Source of the DNA: Pterois miles
Taxonomy: Eukaryota; Chordata; Actinopteri; Perciformes; Scorpaenidae
Length of the DNA: 64,000 nucleotides
Assembly (NCBI GenBank): GCA_947000775.1
Contig: CAMQGK010000552.1
Span: 3,332,501 to 3,396,500, forward strand
Direction: 5' to 3'
A model generated the notes under the pieces. The model was not told where the DNA came from. It saw only the letters and a list, made by a program, of their open reading frames with translations, and did no database searches. The translations under genes and the position numbers were made by a program. This document shows, piece after piece, positions 54,120 through 64,000 of this stretch. How positions within the stretch are numbered: the stretch's first letter is position 1; every line of letters starts with the position of its first letter.

Positions 54120-57100
54120 ATGGACCACCGACGGAAGAGGAAGCTGACGTTCTTCACCATAGGACTCATATTTCTCCTGAGCGGTGTTGAATATGGTAAG
54201 ATCATCACGTCCCTTTAAACACCTGAATGTCTCTGGTCCTGTGATGACAACATTACATGTATGTCAACATAGTCTGATGTCTAAGGTTGTCATTAATCAT
54301 AACTATGACTATAACTAAACTGTACTGGATCTGGTGGTTTGATAAATTGTGTTTGCATTTCTTCCCCTGAGGAGATGATTTACATGGAGTTACTTTTCTG
54401 TCTTCATTATCCAGTCAACAGAGTAGGTTTGAGAGCGAACCTTTCCACACTGTAATTAAGAAATAGATTCAACAGCAAAACTAACAAAACTGCAATAAAA
54501 AAGTGTTTTACTGGAAGTAAAGTCATTTGTTTTTTAAAGTGTATTAATACAAATCAGTTCTGTTTGTAAATCCAACAATTTTGTGTGTAATCCAAAAGTT
54601 TTGTTTGTAAATCCAAAACTTTTGTTTGCAAATCTAATACTTTTGTTTATAGAGCCAAAAGTTTTGTTTGTAAATCCAATATTTTTATTTGTAAATTCAA
54701 AAGTTTGATTTGTAAATCCAATAGTTTTGTTTATAAATCCAAAAGTTTTGTTTGTAAATCCAATATTTTTATTTGTAAATATAATAGTTTTGTTTATAAA
54801 TCCAAAAATTTAGTTTGTAAATCCAATATTTTTATTTGTAAATCCCAAACTTTTATTTGTAAATCCAGTAGTTTTGTTTATAAATCTAAAAGTTTTGTTT
54901 GTAAATCCAATATTTTTATTTGTAAATTCAAAAGTTTTATTTGTAAATCCAATAGTTTTGTTTATAAATCCAAAAGTTTTGTTTGTAAATCAAATAGTTT
55001 TGTTTATAAATCCAGAAGTTTTGTTTGTAAATCCAATATTTTTATTTGTAAATCCAATATTTTTATTTGTGAATCCAAAAGTTTTGTTTGTAAATCCAAA
55101 ACTTTTATTTGTATATCTAATAGTTTTGTTTGTAAGTTCAAAACTTTTATTTGTAAATCCAATAGTTTTGTTTGTAAATCCAGAAGTTTTGTTTGCTGTT
55201 GAGCTGAACCTCATGAACCTTGCTGAAAGATGCAAGATGCATCATCCACTTTGGCAACATCCACTCTTAGTAAAAGCACAGCACATCACAAATATTTTGT
55301 AAACCAACATTTGATTGTTGAATACAAATAGTACTGCTAATATATGCACAACATTATTCAGGCAAATAGGCGGCCTGGGCATGTAATACCTGTGACGTTT
55401 GAGTTACTAGCCTCTGGGGTCTGAAAAATGAAGCCATAGCGGAAGTGTTTTAAACATGCATTCTTTCTAATATCCAGCAGGGAGCGACTCCTCTAGTTGC
55501 AAAAATAAGTCTGATTGTATAGACGTCTATGAGAAAATGACCCTACTTTTCACTTGATTTATTACCTCAGTAAACACTGTAACCATGAATTAATGAGTCT
55601 CAGTTGCTAATGTTATGTCTACTTCAATACAGCATGATGTTCATTTAAGTTTTGGTCCCATTTAGAGTCAAACAGACCATAAAGCAGGGCTTTAGGGCGC
55701 GGTAATCTTGTGACTGACAGATCACTAACAAAGCATTGTCATGTCTGGGAGTTGTTTAATTTGTAATCCTTTCACAGTGTGTTTCCTGTTCACGAAAGTT
55801 AATTATAACCTTTTTGGTCGCCAAAAAATGTCTCAATCTACATTTGGCTGTACTAACTTCTGGTTGCAAAAACCAAACATGGTGACGGCCAAATACCAAG
55901 ATGGTGATAACGGTGAATGTTGCTGTCATTCTGATAAAGACCGGCCAAGACAGACGTGCCTTACATCTTTCAGAGCAGGTCGGCCCAGGAGATTCAGCTC
56001 AACAGCAAGCAAAATGTTTGGATTTGCAATATCTCAATCCCAAATTTGACTTTATTTATTTGGAATAAAACATTTTTTCATTGCATGGCGATAGTTTTGG
56101 TCTCAAACCTATTCTGTTTGCTTACATGATAAAGACCCAAAACAAACTCTATCCTTACACACAGTCATTATATGAGCCAATCAGGGCTTTCCCTGCACTT
56201 TGGCCAGGACTATATCGATGATTAAAAATAATCAAGGGACAGGAGTGAATCAGTCACTTCATTTAACTGTTCCGACGTTGGGTTACTTAAATTTATCTGC
56301 CTACATCATGGTCTGTTTCAAGCCATCTCTGCAGTGTTGTTAAGTTACTTCTTCATTGACTAAAAGTTTAATAAGTACCAGATTCTGCCTCAAAGAGAAA
56401 CACCGTGGCATTAATGTGTAATTGAAGAAGAGCATATCTTGTTCAGGATGTCAAACTACCCCGAACAGTACCTAAGTGTTCTCACCTGAATCGAGCTGCA
56501 GACCAGTCCATACTTAACTGGATTTTATCTGGGTTTAACACAGAGTCAAGGCCCATTAAACATTAACAAAATTATAATGGTGTAATCCAGTGGAATAACA
56601 CCTCTAACTACACTCTTTTCAAAACAGTGACTATATCAACCTCTCTCAACATTATTCAGATCTAATTATAGGATAAAGATAATGGGATTGTTGTTTTAGA
56701 TTTCATTGCAGTAACATGTTGTCTACAGGTGTCTCCGTCAGGATTTAGTTTAGATTATTAGGATCCCCATTAGCCCCCTGGACCCCCCATTATTGCAGCG
56801 GCTGTTCTTCCTGGAGTAAAAACAAAATAGGCTTTTATAATGAAAATGCAAGAATAAACAGCACAGGACTAAAACACCGATACAGAATAACATGATATTA
56901 TAGACAAGACTAAATAAGACAAGACAAACCCCTGACAATTGTGTAATATGCTGGGGACACATCCCTCTAGATGACAGCTGATAAAAGTTTCATTTCCTCT
57001 GTGAAATGTTTCTGGGAGAAGCATTTATTGTTTGTCTGCTGTTCTAAAAATTGAATTGGGATTGTAAGAGGTTAGCACCTTTGTCTATGTGATAATAAGG

Positions 57101-60100
57101 CTGGAGGCACTGACAGTACTGTAGTATTCAGCTGACATTATTACCACTGACATGGAGCATTTTTGTATTTGCACATCGTATTAAAACATATACAGACATC
57201 ACCCAATCTCTTGTTTCACCCTCTTCTCACCAACTCAGCCTCTGATAATAGAATAGAATAGAATAGACCTTTATTAATCCCACAGTGGGCAAATTTGGTC
57301 GTTACAGCAGCACATTTACAAAAAAAAAGCACCCAAGTGTACATAAAAATATACGAAAAATATAGACAAACATACAGGAATATAAACAAATGTACAGGAG
57401 TGTAAACAAATGTACAGGAATATAAAGAAATATACAGGAATAAGGAATATGATACCTACAAAAAAAGGAAATAAAATAAAATAAAATGGATCAGAAATCA
57501 GAAAATCAGAAATCTTGGAAATTGTAATTTATAGAAGGATGGGAATATGTTATTTTATCCAGGATTATGTATGAAAAGGGAACCAGGTTCATTGTCTGTA
57601 GAAAAGTATAGATATTGTTCAGGTAATTACTCAGAGATGTGGCGAGTTAGCGGTATTGCACAAAGTTAGCGGTATTTGGTAAATGTCACTATAAGACTCA
57701 GGAGAGTCACAGGGTTGCAGTAAACATAACTTAATTGAGTAATCGATTAGTTGTCAACTATTGAATTAATTGGCAACTAACTGATTAATCAGTTTGAGTA
57801 ATTTTTTAAGAATAAAAAGTCTAAATTTTCTGATTACAGCATCTTAAATGTGGATGTTGTCTGGCTTCTTAACTCCTCTATGACATTAAACTGAATATCT
57901 TTGAGTTGGGAAACAGTGGTTGACATTTTTCAACATCTTATAGACCAAACAACTAATCAATTAATAGCGAAAATAATCAACAGGCTAATTGAGAATGAAA
58001 GTAATAGTTAGTTGCAGTTGTAAGTCCAACAGAGCTACAATATAGTTGACTGACTCCACACACTTATGACACAGATGACTGACTCAGCATCAGAGTTATG
58101 CAGTGCAGGTTCAGCAGATTTGGGTTCACTTCATATTTTTTATGTAGACGTTTCCAAATAAGACACTGAAGTGTGACTTCAAAATAAAATGTAACTTCAG
58201 ATGGCAGATCAAAATTAATTCTGCTTTCTGTATCCCCAGCTGTAATATTGCCCACAATATGGAGGTACTTACAGACTTTGGATGCAGCGCCTTACTTTCT
58301 GGGTTTGGCCCTGTCGGCGTTCAGCCTTAGCGGTCTCCTGTCAGGACCGCTGTTTGGCCATTGGTCCGACAGAACGCGGACCACCAAGAAGATCATCCTG
58401 TTTGCCAACTTTTTCGAAATAATTGGTGAGTCCACTCATATTTTGTATGTCCACCATTTAAAGCTGCAGTGGCTAAAAATGGAGCAAATATGATTAAAAA
58501 GTTATTTTCATGAAACGGTCCTCCAGTGTCCTAATGGCATCTGCAGGGTTTCACAGACCGGACGAAAACAACCAATCAGAGTCAAACTGGAGTCTGCTGT
58601 CTGTCTATGAGAGCCACGAGTCAATCAATCACAAACTCCGACCAGACAGTCAAACTAGGCAGCGCTGATCAAATATAAATCGATATTCTGTTACTGTAAT
58701 GACGATTTCTCTCCTCAGATGTTTTCAGAATCATCTTGTAGTAACTGTTTAGCTCTGAAATGAGAAAGTTTCTGACCCAGCAGCCATATTAAGATCAGCT
58801 GAGGAAATACCAAGCACCGCCCACCAGTTGGAGCACAGCCAATAGGAACACTGTCTCTCAGAAATGACCTGTGATTGCTCAAAGTCTCCAGTCACGGGCT
58901 AGATTTTTAAAAGCCTAAAAGCAGAGCCATGGGGAGGTCTAGTTTTCTCTTAGAGCACCTGATTTTCAATATGCTGAAAGGTTATTATTATTTATAATTT
59001 TTGCCCAAAGATGCCAACATCTGTATGGCTTATTTTTCTATACCTTTTTGCTTTCCAGGTAATTTCATGTACTTTATGGGCTACTCCAAGTGGCTGTTAC
59101 TGTCAAGCAGACTGGTGGCAGGTGAGTTTGTACAAAGTGATACTGTGCTTATCAGCCATTTGGCAGTAGATTTCTTGGTTATCGCGCCGATACTGACTCA
59201 GATAGCTTGGCCAGGCATTGGTGACAATCAGGCCAGTCTATTCATTTCAGTTCTATGTTTATATACTATGTTCATTATATACTGGAATTTTAATTCCTGT
59301 TTAAGTTTTGACCAATTTGTTCCTTAATTAAAAGGTTTACACTTAATTCTGAAGATTTTTTACCAAGTTGCTGGTGTACTATTTATTATTTTTTAATAAA
59401 TAACAGTTCAGTAATTATATCAATGTATTTATTTATTACTTCTTGTTTTACATATTGTAGATAATATAGAAAATGCGATTTCCATGTCTTTTTTTTTTAT
59501 GATAAAGCAGGTCATTGTGCAAGAGAAATACTGTGAAAGTCTCAAAACGCTCAATGCATGAAGATATACACATAGTCCATACATAAACTGTGCCTTTGAA
59601 ACTTACTGTCAGGAGTTCCATCACTTTGAAATGTCACAACTGTACAATATACTGCATACAATATACACATGTTACATTAGTGTAAAGGTCAATTTATACA
59701 TAACACTTTAACAAAATGGAGTGTTACAGACATAGGGTAAATACAGTCATTGTCAGGCATTTTTTTTTTTTACATTACGGCTTGTAAATATTTTCTAGTA
59801 GAAACAGAAAATACAAATACGAACCTGAAAAGAAGCATCATATGGGGCCTTTAAGACACAGGGGGCTTACAGCTTATTAATTAAACACTGGTATCGGATC
59901 AGTACTCAGTATCAGCCAATACCCAAAGCCCAGGTATTGGTATTAGGACTGAAAAAAATCAGATCAGTGCATCCTTTAGTAGAATACATCTATTATATCA
60001 GTATATCTTGGCAGGATTTTGGCATGATGTAAAGATATAAATTGGAGCTTCTACATAAAACATTGCATTGAGGCATTTGAGGCTTGTAACAGCTGCTGTT

Positions 60101-62896
60101 CAGTATCTTCTCTATTTATATGTGACGCATATTTAACCCCAAAACGCTAAATGATGACCAGATAAAAATATCCAGTAGCTGCCAATAGCAGCCACAAATC
60201 CCCCAATTTCAGCTCATTGATGATGTTTTGAAACATTTACCTGTGGTGACACAGTATACCACTTTAACTCTGATGATGTGTATTTTAGGAGTATAATAAA
60301 TGATATATTACAGCAGATCTTCAGGTTTCAACCTCAATGTTTCAGTGCTGTAATTTTCTTATGAAATGTGTATTTTCCTCAGGCATCGGCACAGGTGCTG
60401 GCTCCTCTATCTTTGGCTTCCTGACCAGGAGCACTGCCCCTGAGGACCGCGCCACTGCATTTGCTGCTGTTATGGCATGTCGACAAGTTGGCCTTCTGAT
60501 TGGTCAGTGCTCCGCTGCTTTCTGGTGGCCGATTGTAAACGCTGCCAGCTGATTATTTGAGTTTAATTGTTATGAAATAGAATGTTTTTGTTTTCTTTAC
60601 ACAGAAAATAAGATGAGATTTGAGTGACCATCACCATTTACTGACCATCTAGCTTCCTTATACATTTCACACAATGATTGCTTAGAGCTCACACGCAAAA
60701 TTAAACAATAATGCATAATCCTTACCAAGATTATGCAGAAGGACTTGCAAAGATTTGGGTGTGACATGTCGTAACTTTGTGTTTGACACAGGTCCAGCAT
60801 TTAACATCTTCCTGAGGCTGTGTGATTTCCACTTGGGTCCGTTTGTGGTCAATAAATACACCGCGCCAGGGGTAAGGATCAGCAATAAGTTGTTTCAGCT
60901 TTGCAACACATTCTTAGCCCCCTCAAAGAAAAGGTGTAACTCTTCTCCCACCTCCGGCAGTTGTTCATGTGCCTGCTGTGGGCTCTCATTCAAGTGGTGG
61001 TGGTCTTCATATACTGGGACCTACCGCCTCTAGAGAACGGGAGGTCAAAGGAGAGTTTGAGAAGCAAGAGCAGGGAGGAGGAGGAGGAAGAGCGAGGGCT
61101 CGTGGAAGAGGACAATGACGAGGAGAAACCGCTGATGGGGTCCCAGGAGCTTGGGGGGTCCTACGGCTCAGTGGTGACATCCAACCCACCCAGATGCGAT
61201 ACCTCTGCTGCCTCAAATGACATGCTGAATCACGTCTCTCCACCTCACTCTCCCATGCCACCAGAGTCCAATAAGTCCTCCAGCCCCTTTAAGAATTTCA
61301 GCATAACCCGAGGTGGGTGGTACTTAACAGTGCGTGTGTCAATATCATTCTGGGGTCCATAAAAAGTCTGGAAAAAGATCTAAACACACATTCTCTTAAT
61401 TTCAAGTCCTAAAAATATTGTCTCTGACTCTCCCTGTGTAGAGTTCCTGAGAGAAGAAGTGGTCGTATTGCTGGCTTCTCAGTTCATCACCCTCTTCAAT
61501 CAGACAGTGCTGGAGGTGCAGTAAAGACACATACAAGAAACATACGTAAGGGATAATGTACAGCGAGCTGGTCATTGTTGTAAAATAAACTGTGATGGGG
61601 CTATGCAGGGCAACGCGAAGGGTTCATCTCATCCCATTCACTGTACATTATCCCACTGTTACATAGCTACTTACTTAAGAAATCAATAATTTGACATTAA
61701 AATCTGAACTGTGTCCATAGCAACGGTCTGCTATAAAGAAATAACAGACTGTTGAACGCTGTCATTGAACAATCAGAATCAAGTATTCAACAAAGCCATG
61801 TAATAAACACATTTTATATTTCATACTTTCACACTTCTTTAGTTAGGGATCACTATCCTGAAATCAGTGGACTAGTCTGCCTGCTTTTATTATATTGATT
61901 CTTGTTTCTGAATAATTCAGAAACAAGTGAAACTCATAGACTGTATGAGAAGTGGACATAGTCACCCATTGGTTTGTGGACTGCTGCTTTGAAGCCTCAC
62001 ATTTGGCATTTTGGCCATTGCCATCTTGGTTTTTAGCTTTGGTTTTAGGTGACCAGAAAGGTTACAATTAACATTCATGATCTGAAAACACTGTGAAAGG
62101 GTTAAAGTTGTGAGACGAAAACATGGACAACCACACAATTTGACAGCGTAGTAGCAACCTGTCAGTCACAATTTAGCCATACCCTAAATAATGCCCTGCT
62201 TTATGGTTTGTTTGACTCTAAATGGGACCATAATTTACTAAATGAACATCATGCTGTATTGACGAAGACTTGAAACTAGTGATTGGTACTCATCTTGGAT
62301 CTCATATTTACAATGTTTACTGAGGTAATAAATCAAGTGAGAAGTAGGGTTATTTTCTTATAGACTTCTGCAACCAGAGAAGTCGCCCCCTGCTGGCTAT
62401 TAGAAAGAATACAAGTTTAAGGCTCTTCAACTGTGACATCATTTCTCAGATATCGAGGTTGCCCACTGGTGAAACCATACTGGGATAGGAATTATTATGG
62501 CATACTACTGGCAGACATTTTCATTCATGTTTTTGTGATTTTGTGATAAAACGGCTTGTACCAACATGTCCACACATTCCCTCTCCAGACCATGGTGACT
62601 CCGTTGACCCAGAAGTACTTCAGCTACGGAGAGCTGGAGAACAGCGTGATGTACTGTCTCTGTGGTGTGGAGGTGATTGCTGGCTTTCTGTTCGTGCGCT
62701 GGCTGAGCCAGCGTGTAGCCGAGCGGGCGATCCTGGCCATCGGTCTGACCATCTGCAACATCGCTGTTGTCTGGTGCCTCATCTTCATTGTTAACCCACG
62801 AGGTCAGAGTTCACTGGATGAACTTCTCACTTTTGTATTGTACACACAGATCTCCATCAACTATAACTGCCACTGCCACAAAACGTGATCGCCCAC

Positions 62897-62933
<37 letters not shown>

Positions 62934-63735
62934 TATTTATGTAGCACCTTTAAAAACAGGGCTTACAAAGTGCTTTGACAAAGCAAGCAGAAGCAGGATT
63001 CGAGGTGATGTAACAAAAAGCTTAACACCAAGATCAAACAAAAGCAAGACAGATAAAATAGTACAATATATAAAAAAACAAATAAATACAAATAAAAAGA
63101 AAAAAAGCAAATTAAAACAATAAGACGATGATGATATCACACAAAAGCAATTCAATAAAAATGGGTTTTCAGAAATGATGAGAGTCAGTTTAATGGTGCA
63201 TTATTCACTGATGAGGCCTGTTCGATAAAGACGTTTTACGTATTTGTATGAATAACTTTGCTAAGAATAGAACATCTTCAAATCTCACATACAGCATCAT
63301 CATCCTCACGATCAAATATTTTTTTTTTTGTATCACATTTTCTGTTGCATTTTGTGTTTTCTGTAGGTGCTTTCCAGTGGCAGCTGACTGAGTTCATCAT
63401 CGGGGTGTTTCTGCAGGTTTTGGGTTTGCCGTTTGTAGCTGTGGCTCAGGTTTCCCTCTTCTCCAAAGTTACTTCAGAGAAGACACAAGGTGAGAAACGG
63501 CACCATCTCGTGGAGAAGACCAAGCACTACACGTTGGAAAATCGGTCCTGTACCCTGCGTTGTTTGGTGTGTTGAGTCTTTTTTGTGTCTCGCTTGTTTT
63601 ACAGGTTTCAGTCAGGGAGTGCGTCGCTCAGTGGGAGGTCTAGCTACCATCCTGGGACCCCTGTGGGCTGGCGGCCTCACCGAGAACCTGTATGTCATGA
63701 TGGGAGTGATGATGGCACTGCTGGCGCTGCTAACG
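54120..63735 (+). CDS. mfsd8l: MFSD8-like major facilitator transporter (3' end beyond window)
   Basis: Multi-pass MFS protein related to MFSD8/CLN7, a lysosomal membrane transporter. Exons: 54120-54195, 58240-58425, 59059-59121, 60383-60502, 60792-60871, 60961-61312, 61442-61515, 62589-62802, 63367-63489 and 63605-63735. Phases match at every junction, giving 473 residues so far. It starts MDHRRKRKLTFFTIGLIFLL (basic tail, then TM1). The MFS loop 2-3 motif is GPLFGHWSDRTRTTKK, then SSRLVAGIGTGAGSS and FAAVMACRQVGLLIGPAFN. A long acidic cytosolic loop (EEEEERGLVEEDNDEEKPLM) separates the halves. The second half has NQTVLETMVTPLTQKYF and RVAERAILAIG. Human MFSD8 has 518 residues, so little is missing. 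It is more divergent than a plain MFSD8 orthologue, so I prefer a fish MFSD8-like paralogue. The subfamily name is uncertain. Confidence 0.87.
54557..55194. repeat. 21-bp minisatellite in mfsd8l intron 1
   Basis: About 30 copies of a 21-bp unit, consensus TTTTGTTTGTAAATCCAAAAG, with variants TTTTATTTGT.. and TTTTGTTTATAAATCC. Variant types recur in a fixed order (GTTTATA.. then GTTTGTA..ATAT then ATTTGTA..), suggesting a higher-order period of a few units. Because 21 is a multiple of three, it leaves long frames on both strands. These are not genes. Confidence 0.95.
55173..56028. mobile_element. fold-back element: inverted arms enclosing another repeat
   Basis: The left arm (55173-55236) and the reverse complement of the right arm (55960-56028) align over about 65 bases: TGTAAATCCAGAAGTTTTGT against TGCAAATCCAAACATTTTGC, then a shared GCTGTTGAGCTGAA and TGAAAGATG. 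The inside holds a dispersed fish repeat (55420-55915). The left arm merges outward into the 21-bp minisatellite. The right arm has one copy of that unit. Confidence 0.6.
55420..55915 (+). mobile_element. dispersed teleost repeat, copy A (intron 1)
   Basis: Contains CAGGGAGCGACTCCTCTAGT, GAAAATGACCCTACTTTTCA, AATACAGCATGATGTTCATT and GTCGCCAAAAAATGTCTCAA. The same sequence recurs inverted at 61935-62470. I recognise it as a common non-coding repeat of percomorph fishes, probably a non-autonomous DNA element. The class is not certain. Confidence 0.75.
56750..56960 (-). mobile_element. LINE/SINE 3' fragment (GGATCCCCATTAGC type)
   Basis: TTAGGATCCCCATTAGCCCC, TGCAGCGGCTGTTCTTCCTG, then an AT-rich stretch. 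This is the reverse-oriented end of a widespread fish retroelement as I remember it. The family name is not assigned. Confidence 0.5.
57245..57480 (-). mobile_element. LINE 3' end, (GAATA)n tail, reverse orientation
   Basis: GATAATAGAATAGAATAGAA followed by CCTTTATTAATCCCACAGTG and TTTGGTCGTTACAGCAGCAC. Same architecture as the 5916 element but a different subfamily. The downstream run of ACAGGAATATAAA repeats (57375-57440) belongs to its degenerate 3' UTR. Confidence 0.65.
58500..58960. repeat. dispersed non-coding repeat in mfsd8l intron 2
   Basis: Stretch with ACCAATCAGAGTCAAACTGG, GTCTGTCTATGAGAGCC and AGCACAGCCAATAGGAACAC. I recognise the style from dispersed fish repeats, but ends and class are not defined. 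Confidence 0.35.
59122..60382. other. mfsd8l intron 3, no feature recognised
   Basis: AT-rich intron with T and AT runs. No exon or clear mobile element was identified. Confidence 0.5.
61935..62470 (-). mobile_element. dispersed teleost repeat, copy B (intron 7), inverted to copy A
   Basis: Reverse complement of the family at 55420-55915: GCTTTATGGTTTGTTTGACT, AACATCATGCTGTATTGACG, TACTGAGGTAATAAATCAAG, GTCGCCCCCTGCTGGCTATT. It is longer than copy A at the other end (CACCCATTGGTTTGTGGACT) and has no fold-back arms. Confidence 0.78.
62898..63150 (-). mobile_element. LINE 3' tail with (AAT)n, mfsd8l intron 8
   Basis: (AAT)11 at 62899-62931, then AACTATTTATGTAGCACCTT and GGGCTTACAAAGTGCTTTGA. 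This is a familiar fish LINE 3' end in reverse orientation, followed by an A-rich stretch. Confidence 0.65.
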
Positions 63736-64000
63736 GTATGCGAAATTGAGATTGTGTCTATGTCCAAGTCGTCATGTCTGTGGTTGAGTGAAGGAGATTA
63801 TGGCAGTGGGTTGGGCGTTCTCCAAATGAAAAATTACTTGCTCCTGCACACACTTTTCTCTGCTTTAGCGATCAACATTTTGGTCAAAGAGGACCTTCAT
63901 CAGGACATTAAGAGGACAAAATGTTGGTGTGTGTTCTTTGAAGCACCACAAATATTTTCGAGAACATGCTGTGTTGATTTCTCCTTAGTGAATGGGGAAT
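63736..64000 (+). other. mfsd8l intron 10 (partial)
   Basis: Begins at donor ACG|GTATGC. A tempting acceptor (TCTCCTTAG at about 63988) would give an immediate stop in phase, so I leave the next exon open. It probably lies just outside the window. Confidence 0.5.

Noticed and set aside
54557..55194. CRISPR-like regular repeats
   Set aside because: Contiguous 21-bp tandem repeats without spacers, in vertebrate DNA.
54705..55302. Long frames of repeated KSFVCKSN / FVNPKVLF / GFTNKT type on both strands
   Set aside because: Translation of a 21-bp minisatellite, where a multiple-of-three period leaves all frames open. It sits inside an intron.
63988..64000. Terminal mfsd8l exon starting after CTCCTTAG
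   Set aside because: The incoming phase is 0 and the next codon would be TGA, giving an abrupt end inside a membrane segment. More likely a chance AG.

Overview
This is eukaryotic DNA, almost certainly from a teleost fish. It has compact spliced genes with canonical GT-AG introns, a vertebrate RNA polymerase subunit gene with an exactly reconstructable 150-residue product, and typical fish repeats: L2/Rex-like LINE tails ending in (GATAA)n, a tRNA-headed SINE, a hAT-type MITE and AT microsatellites. It is not prokaryotic, so operons, ribosome binding sites and CRISPR do not apply.

Layout. (1) 1-5.1 kb, minus strand: the 5' part of armc9 (LisH/armadillo protein of cilia, linked to Joubert syndrome). 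Five coding exons are readable and the gene runs off the left edge. Just right of it, on the plus strand, two splice-compatible small exons may mark a divergent transcript. (2) 5.9-7.2 kb: a broken LINE reverse transcriptase copy, followed by another repeat fragment. (3) 7.8-47.0 kb: the dominant feature, a head-to-tail tandem array of eight units of about 4.95 kb plus a truncated ninth piece. Each unit carries on the minus strand an intact, spliced gene for a 209-residue protein that I do not recognise. It has two basic nuclear-localisation-like motifs. Each unit also holds a candidate upstream exon next to an inverted CCAAT box, a 5'-truncated LINE, and a G-rich 3' flank. (4) 48.2-51.7 kb, plus strand: complete polr2h (RPABC3/RPB8). 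(5) 53.7-64 kb, plus strand: an MFSD8-like major facilitator gene. Ten exons are readable and the 3' end lies beyond the window. Its introns hold a 21-bp minisatellite, a fold-back element and several interspersed repeats.

The single-copy genes flanking the array (armc9, polr2h, mfsd8l) do not obviously act together. The array is the candidate novel system: a recently amplified, open-frame, possibly nuclear-protein gene family. The edge copies (copy 1 and the ninth fragment) keep shared older variants, and copies 2-8 share derived ones, as expected of expansion by unequal crossing-over. Family identity, expression and true copy number cannot be settled from sequence alone.
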